DNA of 64,000 bases, taken from contig NZ_PPQD01000018.1 in NCBI RefSeq assembly GCF_002901825.1, positions 341,600 to 405,599 on the forward strand, written 5' to 3'. The position numbers and the translations under genes were made by a program. Numbering within the stretch: the first letter of the stretch is position 1; each line of letters begins with the position of its first letter. The DNA comes from Mammaliicoccus sciuri (GTDB taxonomy: Bacteria > Bacillota > Bacilli > Staphylococcales > Staphylococcaceae). Of this stretch, positions 25,950 through 35,266 are shown in pieces. Under the pieces are notes generated by a model. The model made no database searches and had not been told where the DNA came from. It saw nothing but the letters and a program-made list of their open reading frames with translations.

Positions 25950-26610
25950 TCCAATATATTTTCTACAAACATTTCCAAAATTAATGCCCTATTTACCTAT
26001 TACATTGTCACTAGCTGTAATTTCACTAGTCATTTCAATATTAGGTGGATTAGTTATTGCATTAATTTTACGTACTAAATTACCCGTACTTAAAGAACTC
26101 GCCCTACTATATATTTCGTTCTTTAGAGCCATTCCGAGTTTAGTACAACTGTTCTTAATTTATTACGGACTACCACAACTTATTCCAGGTATGAGAGTTG
26201 TTGATGCTTTAACAGCAGCTGTTATAGGTTTAAGTATTAAAAATGCAGCTTACTTAGCAGAAATTTTTAGAGCGGCTATTACATCAGTAGATAAAGGTCA
26301 ATTTGAAGCAGCCCATTCTATCGGACTCAACAAATTCCAAACTTATCTTAAAATTATACTGCCACAAGCAACACGTAATGCCATACCAGCATCAGGTAAT
26401 ATTTTTATCGGGTTAATTAAAGAAACATCACTTGTATTTACATTAGGTGTTACTGAAATATTCGCTAAAAGTAAATTATTATCTGCCGCTTCATATAAAT
26501 ATTTAGAAACATTCTTAGCTGTCGCAATTGTATATTGGTTAATTACGATTATATATACATACTTGCAAAGTTTATTAGAGAAAAAACTCAACAAACCTTA
26601 TGAAAGTTAG
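25939..26610 (+). CDS. Amino-acid ABC transporter permease (YxeN-like)
   Basis: A polar-amino-acid permease of the HisM/GlnP family, about 223 residues with five membrane segments. The inner-membrane EAA loop, EAAHSIGLNKFQTYLKIILP, docks the ATPase. It overlaps the preceding gene. The likely start is TTG 25939 with GAAGG at 25926-25930; GTG 25930 is the alternative but sits on that site. With the ATPase and the lipoprotein it forms a complete importer, probably for a modified cysteine or cystine-like compound. Confidence 0.85.
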   Translation: MKFDPIYFLQTFPKLMPYLPITLSLAVISLVISILGGLVIALILRTKLPVLKELALLYISFFRAIPSLVQLFLIYYGLPQLIPGMRVVDALTAAVIGLSIKNAAYLAEIFRAAITSVDKGQFEAAHSIGLNKFQTYLKIILPQATRNAIPASGNIFIGLIKETSLVFTLGVTEIFAKSKLLSAASYKYLETFLAVAIVYWLITIIYTYLQSLLEKKLNKPYES

Positions 26611-26619
26611 GTGACATTC

Positions 26620-27378
26620 ATGATTTCAATACGAGGTATTAAAAAATCTTTCCACAAAACACCTGTATTAAAAGGTATAGATATAGAACTTAATAAAGGT
26701 GAAGTCCTTGCGATTATTGGACCGTCTGGATCAGGAAAGTCCACTTTGTTAAGATGCTTGAACTGGTTAGAAGTACCAGATGAAGGCATTATTTCAATAG
26801 ATGATGTAACAGTAGATGCCGAAAATTATAAAAAGAGACAAGTTCAACAACTTATTCAAAAATCAACAATGGTATTTCAGCATTATAATCTTTTCAAAAA
26901 TAAATCCGTTATAGAAAATGTAACACAAGGACTTATTACGACTAAAAAGTTACCTAAAGATGAGGCATATTCAATTGGCGAAAAATATTTAGACCAAGTC
27001 GGTTTACTAAAATTCAAAGATAAATATCCTGCAACTTTATCTGGAGGTCAACAACAACGTGTTGGTATAGCGAGAGCATTAGCTATGGACCCAGAATTAT
27101 TACTTTTTGATGAGCCAACATCTGCGCTTGACCCTGAACTTGTTTCAGGTGTTCTAAAAATCATTAAAGACATTGCTTCAATGCAGAAAACAATGATTCT
27201 CGTAACGCATGAAATGTCATTTGCAAAAGATGTTGCAGATAAAATCATTTTTATGGAAGATGGAAACATTATTGAAAGTGGAACAACTGACGAAGTGTTT
27301 AATCAGTCTCACAATTCTAGAACACAATCATTCATCAATAAAATTGAAACTGAACAAGATGAAGAGGTTCTACAATGA
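26620..27378 (+). CDS. Amino-acid ABC transporter ATP-binding protein (YxeO-like)
   Basis: A 252-residue ATPase of the GlnQ/HisP type. Walker A is GPSGSGKST, the Q-loop lies in MVFQHYNLF, the signature is LSGGQQQRV, Walker B is LLLFDEPTSALDPEL, and the H-loop is VTHEMSFA. ATG 26620 has TAGGTGA upstream. It energises import through the preceding permease. Its last bases overlap the next gene by ATGA, so the operon is tightly coupled. Confidence 0.92.
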   Translation: MISIRGIKKSFHKTPVLKGIDIELNKGEVLAIIGPSGSGKSTLLRCLNWLEVPDEGIISIDDVTVDAENYKKRQVQQLIQKSTMVFQHYNLFKNKSVIENVTQGLITTKKLPKDEAYSIGEKYLDQVGLLKFKDKYPATLSGGQQQRVGIARALAMDPELLLFDEPTSALDPELVSGVLKIIKDIASMQKTMILVTHEMSFAKDVADKIIFMEDGNIIESGTTDEVFNQSHNSRTQSFINKIETEQDEEVLQ

Positions 27379-28712
27379 CAGATACAGAAGCATTAGTTGA
27401 AAGGATTTATCGTCAGTCGAAACATATTTCTACTATTGAAAGAGATAACGCCATCACTGGCATACTTGACTTTATAGCAACAACTTACAGTGCTAACAAT
27501 CATCATAAAGTCAATGATTTAATAAGTTTCATTCAAGAAGAAGAAGGATCAGGCAATGCATCTATCATAGGATATGAAGCTCAATTGTCACATTCAAATG
27601 CTGCTTTAGTGAACGGTTTTATTGCACATATATTAGACTTTGATGATGTTCACTCAAGTATGAGAGGTCATCCTACAGCTGTTATACTACCGAGTTTATT
27701 AGCAGTTGCAGAAAACGATACGCAAACTTTCAAACACTTTATTGATAGTTATATTATCGGTGTCGAAATGGCGACTCAAATTGGCGAAACAATTGGTGCT
27801 TGTCACTACGAACAAGGTTGGCACTCAACATCAACAATCGGCTTATTAAGTGCAACTGCTGCATGTTGTTACTATTTAAATTTAGATGCTCCTTCATTTG
27901 CGAATGCTATTGGAATAGCTGTTACACAAGCAAGTGGTTTACGTAACCAATTCGGTTCTGACGTTAAACCATTCCATGTTGGACTTGCATCTCAAAAAGC
28001 CTATTTAGCAGCACGTATCTCACAGAAACGTGTACTTGAAGGTAATAAAAATATGATGCCTACTTTTTATGAATTATTTGGTACATCAAATCGTTCATTT
28101 ACGCAAATTATTGAAAATTTCGGCGATCAATGGTCAATTACACATCCAGGAATGTGGTACAAACTTTATCCATGTTGCTCAGCAAATTACCATTTAATCG
28201 ATGCTATTAATACTATTAAACAAACACATCATATTTCCCCGGAAAAAGTAGAATCTGTCAAAATTACTTTTCCTACGAACGGTGATGCAGCATTGAAGTT
28301 TAAATCACCAGAAACTGGCTTAGAAGGTGCTTTTAGTGCTGAATATGTATCAGCACTTTTATTACTGAATCAAGAATTAACAGTGGATCAATTTTTAAAT
28401 AAACCTATTAGTCATGACGTTAATCAACTTATGGAGAAAATCGTTAGACACTATGATGATGACATTCAACCAAGTCCACATGCCCTACCGAAAAATCGAT
28501 TTACAATCGTTGAAATAACTTTAGTGACGGGTGAACAGTTTAAACAAAGAGTGAATGCACCTAAAGGTAGTCCATATAAACCATTAACGAAAGACGAACA
28601 TCTTACTAAACTCAAACATGCATCTTATAAACATTGGGAAAATATTCATGATTTCTATGAAATTAAAGATACTAAAATGTTACAAAACTATATATTTAAA
28701 GGAGAAATATAA
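27375..28712 (+). CDS. MmgE/PrpD-family protein (YxeQ-like)
   Basis: A 445-residue member of the 2-methylcitrate dehydratase superfamily: NGFIAHILDFDDVHSSMRGHP near residues 80-100, GWHSTSTIGLLSATAA, GLRNQFGSDVKPFHVGLASQ, and PGMWYKLYPCCSANYHLIDA. B. subtilis yxeQ encodes a homologue in the 2-succinocysteine operon, where its exact step is unsettled. It overlaps the ATPase gene by four bases. Presence of this unusual family beside an NtaA-type monooxygenase and an amino-acid importer is the strongest sign that the operon is yxe-like. Confidence 0.8.
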   Translation: MTDTEALVERIYRQSKHISTIERDNAITGILDFIATTYSANNHHKVNDLISFIQEEEGSGNASIIGYEAQLSHSNAALVNGFIAHILDFDDVHSSMRGHPTAVILPSLLAVAENDTQTFKHFIDSYIIGVEMATQIGETIGACHYEQGWHSTSTIGLLSATAACCYYLNLDAPSFANAIGIAVTQASGLRNQFGSDVKPFHVGLASQKAYLAARISQKRVLEGNKNMMPTFYELFGTSNRSFTQIIENFGDQWSITHPGMWYKLYPCCSANYHLIDAINTIKQTHHISPEKVESVKITFPTNGDAALKFKSPETGLEGAFSAEYVSALLLLNQELTVDQFLNKPISHDVNQLMEKIVRHYDDDIQPSPHALPKNRFTIVEITLVTGEQFKQRVNAPKGSPYKPLTKDEHLTKLKHASYKHWENIHDFYEIKDTKMLQNYIFKGEI

Positions 28713-28715
28713 AAT

Positions 28716-29489
28716 ATGAAAAAAATATTAACATTTTTACTAATTGGCCTCATCGTGTTGGCAGGCTGTTCAAACGATTCAGGCAAAAAAGATAAAGGTA
28801 CAATTGTCGCTGGTACTACAGGACAAAGCTATCCAAATTCATATGAAAAAGATGGTAAATTAGTTGGTTACGACATCGAAGCATTTGAAAAAATCGCTCA
28901 CGAAGCTGGTTATAAAGTTAAATGGGTAAAAGCTGACTTCTCAGGACTTATGGGACAATTAGAATCAGGAAGAATTGATACAATAGCAAATGCTGTGGCA
29001 ACAACAGATGAGCGTAAAGAGAAATATCTCTTCACAGATGCATACTCATATATCGGTAGCCAAATCATTACATCATCTAAAAATAAAGATATTAATAGCT
29101 ATAAAGATTTAAAAGGTAAAAAAGTTGCAGGCGTGTTAGGTTCAAATCACACAGAAGCATTAGAGAACTTTAATAAAGAAAATAATTACGGATTCAAAAC
29201 TAAAACTTACGAAAACCGTGAAGGCGCCCTACTTGATTTAGAAAACCAAAGATTAGACGGCTATGTCAATTCAGACTCAGTATCAGCTGCAGATAAAAAC
29301 AAACGCGGAAAAGAAATTAAATTTGTAGGTAAACCATTTAATGTAGTCGGAACAAGTTTCCCATTCACAAAAGAAAATAAAGATCTAAAAGAAGACATCG
29401 ATAAAGGCGTTAAAAAACTTAAAAAAGACGGCACACTATCTGACCTATCAGATAAATACTTCGGTACAGATACAACGAAAGAAAAATAA
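28716..29489 (+). CDS. Amino-acid ABC transporter substrate-binding lipoprotein (YxeM-like)
   Basis: A 257-residue lipoprotein with signal ILTFLLIGLIVLAGCS (lipobox LAGC). The mature part is a family 3 periplasmic-type binding protein: VAGTTGQSYPNSYEKDGKLVG, YDIEAFEKIAHEAGY, FSGLMGQLESGRIDTIANAVA, and ERKEKYLFTDAYSY. It resembles cystine/YxeM binders. AAAGGAG lies upstream of the ATG. Last gene of the operon, closed by a strong terminator. It delivers the substrate to the permease/ATPase pair encoded two genes earlier. Confidence 0.88.
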   Translation: MKKILTFLLIGLIVLAGCSNDSGKKDKGTIVAGTTGQSYPNSYEKDGKLVGYDIEAFEKIAHEAGYKVKWVKADFSGLMGQLESGRIDTIANAVATTDERKEKYLFTDAYSYIGSQIITSSKNKDINSYKDLKGKKVAGVLGSNHTEALENFNKENNYGFKTKTYENREGALLDLENQRLDGYVNSDSVSAADKNKRGKEIKFVGKPFNVVGTSFPFTKENKDLKEDIDKGVKKLKKDGTLSDLSDKYFGTDTTKEK

Positions 29490-29493
29490 AGAA

Positions 29494-29530
29494 ACAGAGG
29501 GCTTGAGATTTTCAAGCCCTCTGTTATTAT
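29494..29530. terminator. Terminator between the Yxe-like operon and the GntR gene
   Basis: ACAGAGGGCTTGA and TCAAGCCCTCTGT form a perfect 13-pair stem with a five-base loop. T-rich sequence on both sides allows both directions. Confidence 0.9.
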
Positions 29531-29535
29531 ATATT

Positions 29536-30246
29536 TTAATCTTGTTTACGAGATTGATGTACTTCTTTATTGAATGGGGTTAAGTATGTACAAGAATAAT
29601 CTAATGCTATTACCTCGCTATACTCATATATAACGCCATTATTCAACAAACTTCTATTTTGAATATGCATTGCTGGAATTCCTTTTTTACAGCTTAACAA
29701 TTCAGCTTGATTTTTATCAACTATTGTCGGTTTATAAGTCGTTATATTATGAGAAATTTTGTAACCTTTTTTCTGAACGAATTCTTGAATTGAATCTTTT
29801 AAATCTTCTACGCTTAAATCAAAAAATGCTCTATATGGTAACCTAGAAGTTTCAATCTGCACAATTTGATAGTTAGCAATTCTTATTCTTTGAAACTCCC
29901 AAACTTCTTCTGATTTTTCTAATTCAAACATTCTTCTATCTTTATCCGTAGCTTTAACTTTCCTTAAATATATTGGTTTAGATGTTAATCTAGAATAAGG
30001 AGTTGCAGTAATCGAATTATATATCAATGGATTTTGGCGAACATTTTTTTTAATAAATATGCCAGATCCTTGAACTGATTTTATAACTCCTATATCAGCT
30101 AATTGATCTATTACGGTTTGAATAGTATATCGAGAAACTTGATAGTCTTTTGCTAAATTACGTTGTGTAGGTAATTTTCCGTTAATAAAGTGTTGTTGAT
30201 AAATTTTACTCAATATATCATTTAATATAAATTCTTTTTTCTTCAT
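29536..30246 (-). CDS. GntR-family regulator with UTRA domain
   Basis: A 236-residue regulator. An N-terminal winged HTH (KIYQQHFINGKLPTQRNLAKDYQVSRYTIQTVI) is followed by a UTRA ligand domain (KVKATDKDRRMFELEKSEEVWEFQRIR ... GVIYEYSEVIALDYSCTYL), as in TreR and BglR-type sugar-phosphate sensors. It ends a two-gene unit with the PTS gene 78 bases upstream. It probably senses the phosphosugar made by that PTS and binds the inverted repeats at 31840-31882. Confidence 0.85.
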   Translation of the reverse strand: MKKKEFILNDILSKIYQQHFINGKLPTQRNLAKDYQVSRYTIQTVIDQLADIGVIKSVQGSGIFIKKNVRQNPLIYNSITATPYSRLTSKPIYLRKVKATDKDRRMFELEKSEEVWEFQRIRIANYQIVQIETSRLPYRAFFDLSVEDLKDSIQEFVQKKGYKISHNITTYKPTIVDKNQAELLSCKKGIPAMHIQNRSLLNNGVIYEYSEVIALDYSCTYLTPFNKEVHQSRKQD

Positions 30247-30324
30247 AATGATAAACGCCCTCTATTTTAGGTGATTAAGATATGACTAGATTATCCTTAC
30301 TTTATTGTATCCTATACATAAGTA

Positions 30325-31704
30325 TTATTCTGTAACTTTTTTATCCTCTTCTAATTCAGGACTTCGTTTTACCATTAGCATCCCACTAAAGTAAGCAACT
30401 GCTATAGCGATTACAATACCTATTATTGCAAAAATAAAATATTTGCCTATGTAAGCTGGTAAGCTAAATATACTTGATAAAATATAGCCATAAATTCTAA
30501 CTCCAAAAAAGCTAATAAATGCTGATGCAATTGCACTTCCTAAGGTAACTGCTACAAGTGCTCGTTTATATTTAGTAATCACACCAAATAATGCAGGTTC
30601 AGTTATTCCTAAAAAAGCTGAAATTGCAGAAGAAACAATTATAGACTTTTCTTTAGATGACTTTGTTTTTCTATACATTGCTAAAGTAGTACCAGCAATT
30701 GCCATATTAGCCATGAACATCATTGGCATTAGCATATCATAACCTTGATTCGCAAAATTTTGAAGTGCTATAGGCGTCATTGCATGATGTAACCCAGTCA
30801 ATACAGCTATCGGACGTATTGCTCCAACTATTACTCCTGCTAAAATTGGAGAAATATTAAATAACTGTTCTATTAAAAATGCAAGACCATTTCCAAGGAA
30901 AATACCAATTGGCCCAATAATAGTAAGTGCAATTAATCCAGCTATAAAAAGTGAAAATGTAGGTGTAAAGACCGTTCTCAGTACTTTCGGCAATATATTA
31001 TTAACCCAATTATAAATATAACTTAGTATCCATACTGAAAAAATAATAGGTATAACAGTACCAGCATAATTAAAAACTGGAATAGGTATAAATCCAAATA
31101 AATGAAATGCAGAAACATTACCTGCATCTGCTGCTTCTGTCATAGTAGGAAACATCATAGATGCTGCAATAGCTATCGCTAAATATGTATTTGTTTTGAA
31201 TATTTTTGCTGCAGAAGCTGCAATAAAGAATGGTAAAAATGTAAACACACCACTCGCTAACATATCTAACACTTTAATTGTATCACTTTTTTCTGAGATA
31301 ACTTCAAGTGCTACTAGTCCCGCAATTAGACCTTTTATCATACCTGCACCGGCAATTGCTGGAACTATAGGTCCAAATACACCTGATAAAATGTCCATAA
31401 ATAACTTCCCGATACTTTTCTTATCATCATCCGACACATCGTTATTTTCTGTACTTAAATTCAGTTTCTTAGATAAAATATTAAAGTAAGACTCTACCTC
31501 AGTACCAATTATAATTTGAAATTGACCATTTTGATTTTGAGATCCTAGCACTCCTGAAAGATTGTCGATACTATTTTTATCAATTAATTCCTCATTCTTA
31601 ATATCAAATCTTAGCCTTGTCATACAATGCCATGCATTTATAATATTATCTTTACCACCAAGATTTTTTATTATATCGTCTATTACCATATCCTTTTTAA
31701 CCAA
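30325..31704 (-). CDS. PTS sugar transporter EIIBC (glucose/glucoside superfamily)
   Basis: A 459-residue two-domain permease. Residues 1-80 are the IIB domain with phosphorylated Cys27 in NAWHCMTRLRFDI and the following VLGSQNQNGQFQIIIG. From about residue 105 the IIC domain follows with GVFGPIVPAIAGAGMIKG, GLHHAMTPIALQNF and the GITEPALFG loop. No IIA domain is fused or nearby, so a IIA from elsewhere (EIIA-Glc type) must serve. The start is TTG 31704 with GGGAGGG 6 bases upstream. A cre site lies just upstream. The glycoside is unknown. Confidence 0.88.
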   Translation of the reverse strand: MVKKDMVIDDIIKNLGGKDNIINAWHCMTRLRFDIKNEELIDKNSIDNLSGVLGSQNQNGQFQIIIGTEVESYFNILSKKLNLSTENNDVSDDDKKSIGKLFMDILSGVFGPIVPAIAGAGMIKGLIAGLVALEVISEKSDTIKVLDMLASGVFTFLPFFIAASAAKIFKTNTYLAIAIAASMMFPTMTEAADAGNVSAFHLFGFIPIPVFNYAGTVIPIIFSVWILSYIYNWVNNILPKVLRTVFTPTFSLFIAGLIALTIIGPIGIFLGNGLAFLIEQLFNISPILAGVIVGAIRPIAVLTGLHHAMTPIALQNFANQGYDMLMPMMFMANMAIAGTTLAMYRKTKSSKEKSIIVSSAISAFLGITEPALFGVITKYKRALVAVTLGSAIASAFISFFGVRIYGYILSSIFSLPAYIGKYFIFAIIGIVIAIAVAYFSGMLMVKRSPELEEDKKVTE

Positions 31705-31722
31705 TAATATCCCTCCCGCTTC

Positions 31723-31736
31723 TGTATGCGTTTACA
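31723..31736. promoter_or_regulatory. cre site upstream of the PTS gene
   Basis: TGTAAACGCATACA read minus (TGTATGCGTTTACA plus) fits the CcpA operator consensus WTGNAANCGNWNNCW. It is immediately upstream of the ribosome site, so it would act as a roadblock or promoter block. Confidence 0.7.
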
Positions 31737-31839
31737 AAAATATAACACAAAATATTAAACATAAAAAACCAACCAAAATTATATATAGATATTTACAATC
31801 ATTGATTTATCAATCTTTTAGATGATATATATTTTAAAA

Positions 31840-31882
31840 TTGGACTGATTTATTTAGTCTATTGCACATATATTTAGTCCAA
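31840..31882. promoter_or_regulatory. Inverted repeats, probable GntR operator region
   Basis: TTGGACT (31840-31846) and AGTCCAA (31876-31882) are inverted, with a further TTTAGTC copy between them. They lie in the divergent region between the PTS gene and the ManD-like gene, so one regulator could control both. Confidence 0.5.
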
Positions 31883-31946
31883 ATTGACTTTGCCTAGATT
31901 CAAATGTTTCAATTAATTTAATATTAAAAAGAAATGAGGACAAATA

Positions 31947-33146
31947 ATGGAACCTACTATTATAGAAGATATAAAATGTTACACCGTAAAACCGGATAGA
32001 CATAATTTAGTAGTTGTATATGTCGAAACGAACAAATCAGTTTCAGGTTTTGGTTGTGCTACTTTTCAACAACGTCCATTAGCTGTTAAAACAATTATTG
32101 AAGAATACTTAAAACCAATTCTTGTTGGAAAAGATGGAAATAACATTGAAGATTTATGGAAATTAATGAATGTAAATGCTTATTGGAGAAACGGCCCAAT
32201 ATTAAATAATGCTATTTCAGGAATTGACATGGCTTTATGGGATATAAAAGGAAAGTTATCTAAGATGCCTTTATACCAGATTCTTGGAGGGAAATCTAGA
32301 GATGCTATCCCTGCCTATTCACATGCTTCTGGAGAAAGCCTTGAAGATTTATTCAATGAAATTGATACTCTAAAAAATGATGGTTATACTCACATAAGAT
32401 GTCAATTAGGATTTTACGGTGGTATAGCTTCTAAAATTAATATGCCTAAAAATAACACAGAAGGTAATTATTATGATCAAAAACAATATATGCAAACTAC
32501 TTTAGAAATGTTTAAACAAATACGAAACAAATACGGAAATGATATAGAAATATTGCACGATGTACATGAAAGATTATATCCTAATCAAGCTATTCATTTT
32601 GCAAAGCAACTTGAAATGTATGATCCTTATTATATAGAGGACATTTTGCCACCAGATCAAAACGAATGGCTAACACAACTAAGGAGCCAAAGTACTACAC
32701 CAATTGCAACTGGTGAACTCTTCAATAACCCAATGGAGTGGAAACATCTCATAGTTAATAGACAAATTGATTTTATTAGATGTCATGTATCTCAGATTGG
32801 TGGAATTACTCCTGCTATTAAATTAGCTCATTTCTGTGAAGAAATGGGTATAAGAGTTGCATGGCATACACCACCTGATATTTCGCCAATAGGTATTGCA
32901 GTAAATACACACTTAAATATTCACTTGCAAAATGCAGCTATTCAAGAACATGTAGATATAAAAGAAAATACAAGAAAATTATTTACACATATTCCTGAAC
33001 CAAGTAATGGATATATTTATCCAATTGATAAAAACGGTATAGGGGTAGAAATAAATTTAGATTTAGTCGATTCTTATCCAATACAGTATAGACCTCACGA
33101 ATGGACGCAAAGTAGATTACCAGATGGTACATTATTTACACCATAA
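31947..33146 (+). CDS. Enolase-superfamily sugar-acid dehydratase (ManD/RspA-like)
   Basis: A 399-residue mandelate racemase/muconate lactonizing-type enzyme of the mannonate dehydratase subgroup. [20 protein letters not shown] is the N-terminal signature; [32 protein letters not shown] and [11 protein letters not shown] carry the metal ligands and barrel residues, and [16 protein letters not shown] the late His. ManD enzymes dehydrate D-mannonate or D-gluconate to KDG, some with very low activity. Distinct in fold from the UxuA at 5248-6330. It is divergent from the PTS/GntR unit and likely shares its control. A GAGGAC ribosome site precedes the ATG. Confidence 0.8.
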   Translation: MEPTIIEDIKCYTVKPDRHNLVVVYVETNKSVSGFGCATFQQRPLAVKTIIEEYLKPILVGKDGNNIEDLWKLMNVNAYWRNGPILNNAISGIDMALWDIKGKLSKMPLYQILGGKSRDAIPAYSHASGESLEDLFNEIDTLKNDGYTHIRCQLGFYGGIASKINMPKNNTEGNYYDQKQYMQTTLEMFKQIRNKYGNDIEILHDVHERLYPNQAIHFAKQLEMYDPYYIEDILPPDQNEWLTQLRSQSTTPIATGELFNNPMEWKHLIVNRQIDFIRCHVSQIGGITPAIKLAHFCEEMGIRVAWHTPPDISPIGIAVNTHLNIHLQNAAIQEHVDIKENTRKLFTHIPEPSNGYIYPIDKNGIGVEINLDLVDSYPIQYRPHEWTQSRLPDGTLFTP

Positions 33147-33186
33147 ATGAAATGAAACTAGCCTTCGTGAATATGTATCAGGTAGA

Positions 33187-33474
33187 TTTTCAGGTCGATA
33201 ATTTATTTTATCGGCCTGTAAATCTCGTTTTCGGGTCGATATTTTTATTTATCGGCCTGTAAATCTCGTTTTCGGATCGATATTTTTATTTATCGGCCTG
33301 CAAATCTCATTTTCGGGTCGATATTTTTATTTATCGGCCTGCAAATTCCGTTTTCGGGTCGATATTTGTTTTTATCGGCCTGCAAATCTCATTTTCGGGT
33401 CGCTATTTATTTTTATCGGTCCATATTTCTCATTTCTGGACCGGTAATTCCCACGAATCGGTCCAGAAACCTCC
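33187..33474 (+). repeat. Tandem array of seven hairpin repeats of about 41-42 bp (family B, locus 2)
   Basis: Same family as 23598-23804: units of TTTTCGGGTCGATA, an AT loop, TTATCGGCCTG and AAATCTC. The last unit again switches to GGACCG..CGGTCC (33438-33464). The array starts about 40 bases after the ManD-like gene. The stretch 33475-33600 behind it shows only AT-rich sequence. Confidence 0.9.
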
Positions 33475-33611
33475 TCTTCTTCCTTCCCCTTCTTCTATTT
33501 CACCTTTATTTTCTATTTTATATTCCATAACAGTATGAAGCATATCTCCAAAAGTGTATAATTACATTACAAGTGTGTATAGGCTATTTTAATCCCCCAA
33601 ATAAATGTTTA

Positions 33612-33640
33612 TGACACGCATGTCAAAATGGATGTGACAA
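33612..33640 (+). promoter_or_regulatory. Probable MtlR-binding region upstream of mtlA
   Basis: TGACA (33612-33616) and TGTCA (33621-33625) are inverted, and TGTGACAA (33633-33640) equals the right half of the Firmicute MtlR site TTGNCACA-N4-TGTGNCAA. The array of half-sites lies 90-120 bases before mtlA. Confidence 0.5.
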
Positions 33641-33730
33641 AGTTGCATTTACTAATCATTGTATATGTACATACATCTTCGTATGATTAAGTTACAAAAT
33701 ACTTTTTATATAAGGGAAGGTGTGTTCAAT

Positions 33731-35242
33731 ATGGCAGAACAATCTGAAAAGAAAAAAGGCATTGGTCCTAAGGTTCAAGCTTTTGGTTCATTTTTAAGTA
33801 GTATGATTATGCCAAACATTGGTGCTTTTATTGCTTGGGGGCTAATTACAGCACTGTTTATTAAAGATGGTTGGCTACCTAACGAAGAACTTTCTTCAAT
33901 GGTTGATCCAATGATTAAATATTTAATTCCATTACTTATTGCATTTAGTGGTGGTCGTTTAGTTCACGGTTTACGTGGTGGTGTCGTTGGTGCGACAGCT
34001 ACTATGGGTGTTATCGCGGCATTCCCAGATACGCCGATGTTAATCGGTGCAATGATTATGGGTCCATTACTTGGTTGGTTAATGAAAAAGGTTGACCAAT
34101 TCTTAGTTCCTAGAACTCCACAAGGTTTTGAAATGTTATTCAATAACTTCTCAGCTGGTATTCTAGCTTTCATCATGGCGATTGTTGGTTTCAAAGGATT
34201 AGCGCCATTAGTTGAAGGACTTATGAAAGTCTTAGGTATGGGTGTTGACTTCTTAGTTTCTCATCACTTATTACCATTAGTAAGTATTATTATTGAACCA
34301 GCTAAAACAGTATTCTTGAACAATGCAATTAACCACGGTGTCTTAACACCTCTTGCATCTGAACAAGTAGCTCACGCTGGTAAATCTATTCTTTATACTT
34401 TAGAATCAAATCCTGGACCAGGTTTTGGTATTCTATTAGCTTATATGGTATTTGGTAAAGGTACTGCAAAAGCAACTTCATATGGTGCTGGTATCATCCA
34501 CTTCTTAGGTGGTATTCACGAAATTTACTTCCCATATGTTTTAATGCGTCCTTTATTATTAGTTGCCGTTATTTTAGGTGGTATGACTGGTGTTGCAACA
34601 TTTAGTATGTTCGACTTCGGTACTACTGGACCAGCATCTCCAGGTTCAATCTTAGCTTATATAGCTATTACACCTAAAGGTAGTTACTTAATTATGTTAC
34701 TTGGTATCTTCTTAGCAACATTAGTTTCATTTGTAGTTGCATCTATCATCTTAAAATTCACTAAAGACCCTGAAGGCGACATTGAATCAGCTACTGCTGA
34801 TATGGAAGCTCGTAAAGGTAAAAAATCTTCTGTTAGCGGTGCTTTAACTGGTTCTAAAGAACAAGAAAAAGGTGAAGCTTCTGAAGAAACAGAAGAAAAA
34901 GACGAATCTGAAGAACTGTTAGATCAATATGACACAGAAAATATTGATGCACATGATTTCTCTAATGTTAAAAAAGTTATCTTTGCTTGTGATGCTGGTA
35001 TGGGCTCAAGTGCTATGGGTGCTGGTATGTTAAGAAATAAATTCAAAAAAGCTGAGTTAACTGATATTGAAGTTACAAATACAGCTATTAACCAATTACC
35101 AGACGATGCTGATGTTGTCATTACGCAAAAAACATTAACAGATAGAGCAATTAAGAAAAATCCTAAAGCAATTCATATTTCAGTAGATAACTTCTTAAAT
35201 TCACCAAGATATGAAGAATTAATTAACGAACTGAAAAAATAA
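33731..35242 (+). CDS. mtlA: Mannitol PTS transporter EIICB
   Basis: A 503-residue mannitol permease. The IIC membrane domain fills residues 1-340 (FLSSMIMPNIGAFIAWGLIT, GGRLVHGLRGGVVGATATMG, the GIHEIYFPYVLM mannitol-binding loop). A charged linker rich in Glu follows, then the IIB domain with phosphorylated Cys in VIFACDAGMGSSAMGAGML. ATG 33731 (MAEQSEKK) is preceded by GGGAAGG; in-frame upstream starts lack a ribosome site. It takes up mannitol as mannitol 1-phosphate using EIIA from mtlF. First gene of mtlARFD. Confidence 0.96.
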   Translation: MAEQSEKKKGIGPKVQAFGSFLSSMIMPNIGAFIAWGLITALFIKDGWLPNEELSSMVDPMIKYLIPLLIAFSGGRLVHGLRGGVVGATATMGVIAAFPDTPMLIGAMIMGPLLGWLMKKVDQFLVPRTPQGFEMLFNNFSAGILAFIMAIVGFKGLAPLVEGLMKVLGMGVDFLVSHHLLPLVSIIIEPAKTVFLNNAINHGVLTPLASEQVAHAGKSILYTLESNPGPGFGILLAYMVFGKGTAKATSYGAGIIHFLGGIHEIYFPYVLMRPLLLVAVILGGMTGVATFSMFDFGTTGPASPGSILAYIAITPKGSYLIMLLGIFLATLVSFVVASIILKFTKDPEGDIESATADMEARKGKKSSVSGALTGSKEQEKGEASEETEEKDESEELLDQYDTENIDAHDFSNVKKVIFACDAGMGSSAMGAGMLRNKFKKAELTDIEVTNTAINQLPDDADVVITQKTLTDRAIKKNPKAIHISVDNFLNSPRYEELINELKK

Positions 35243-35266
35243 TTTTACACAAAGGAGTGAAGAACG

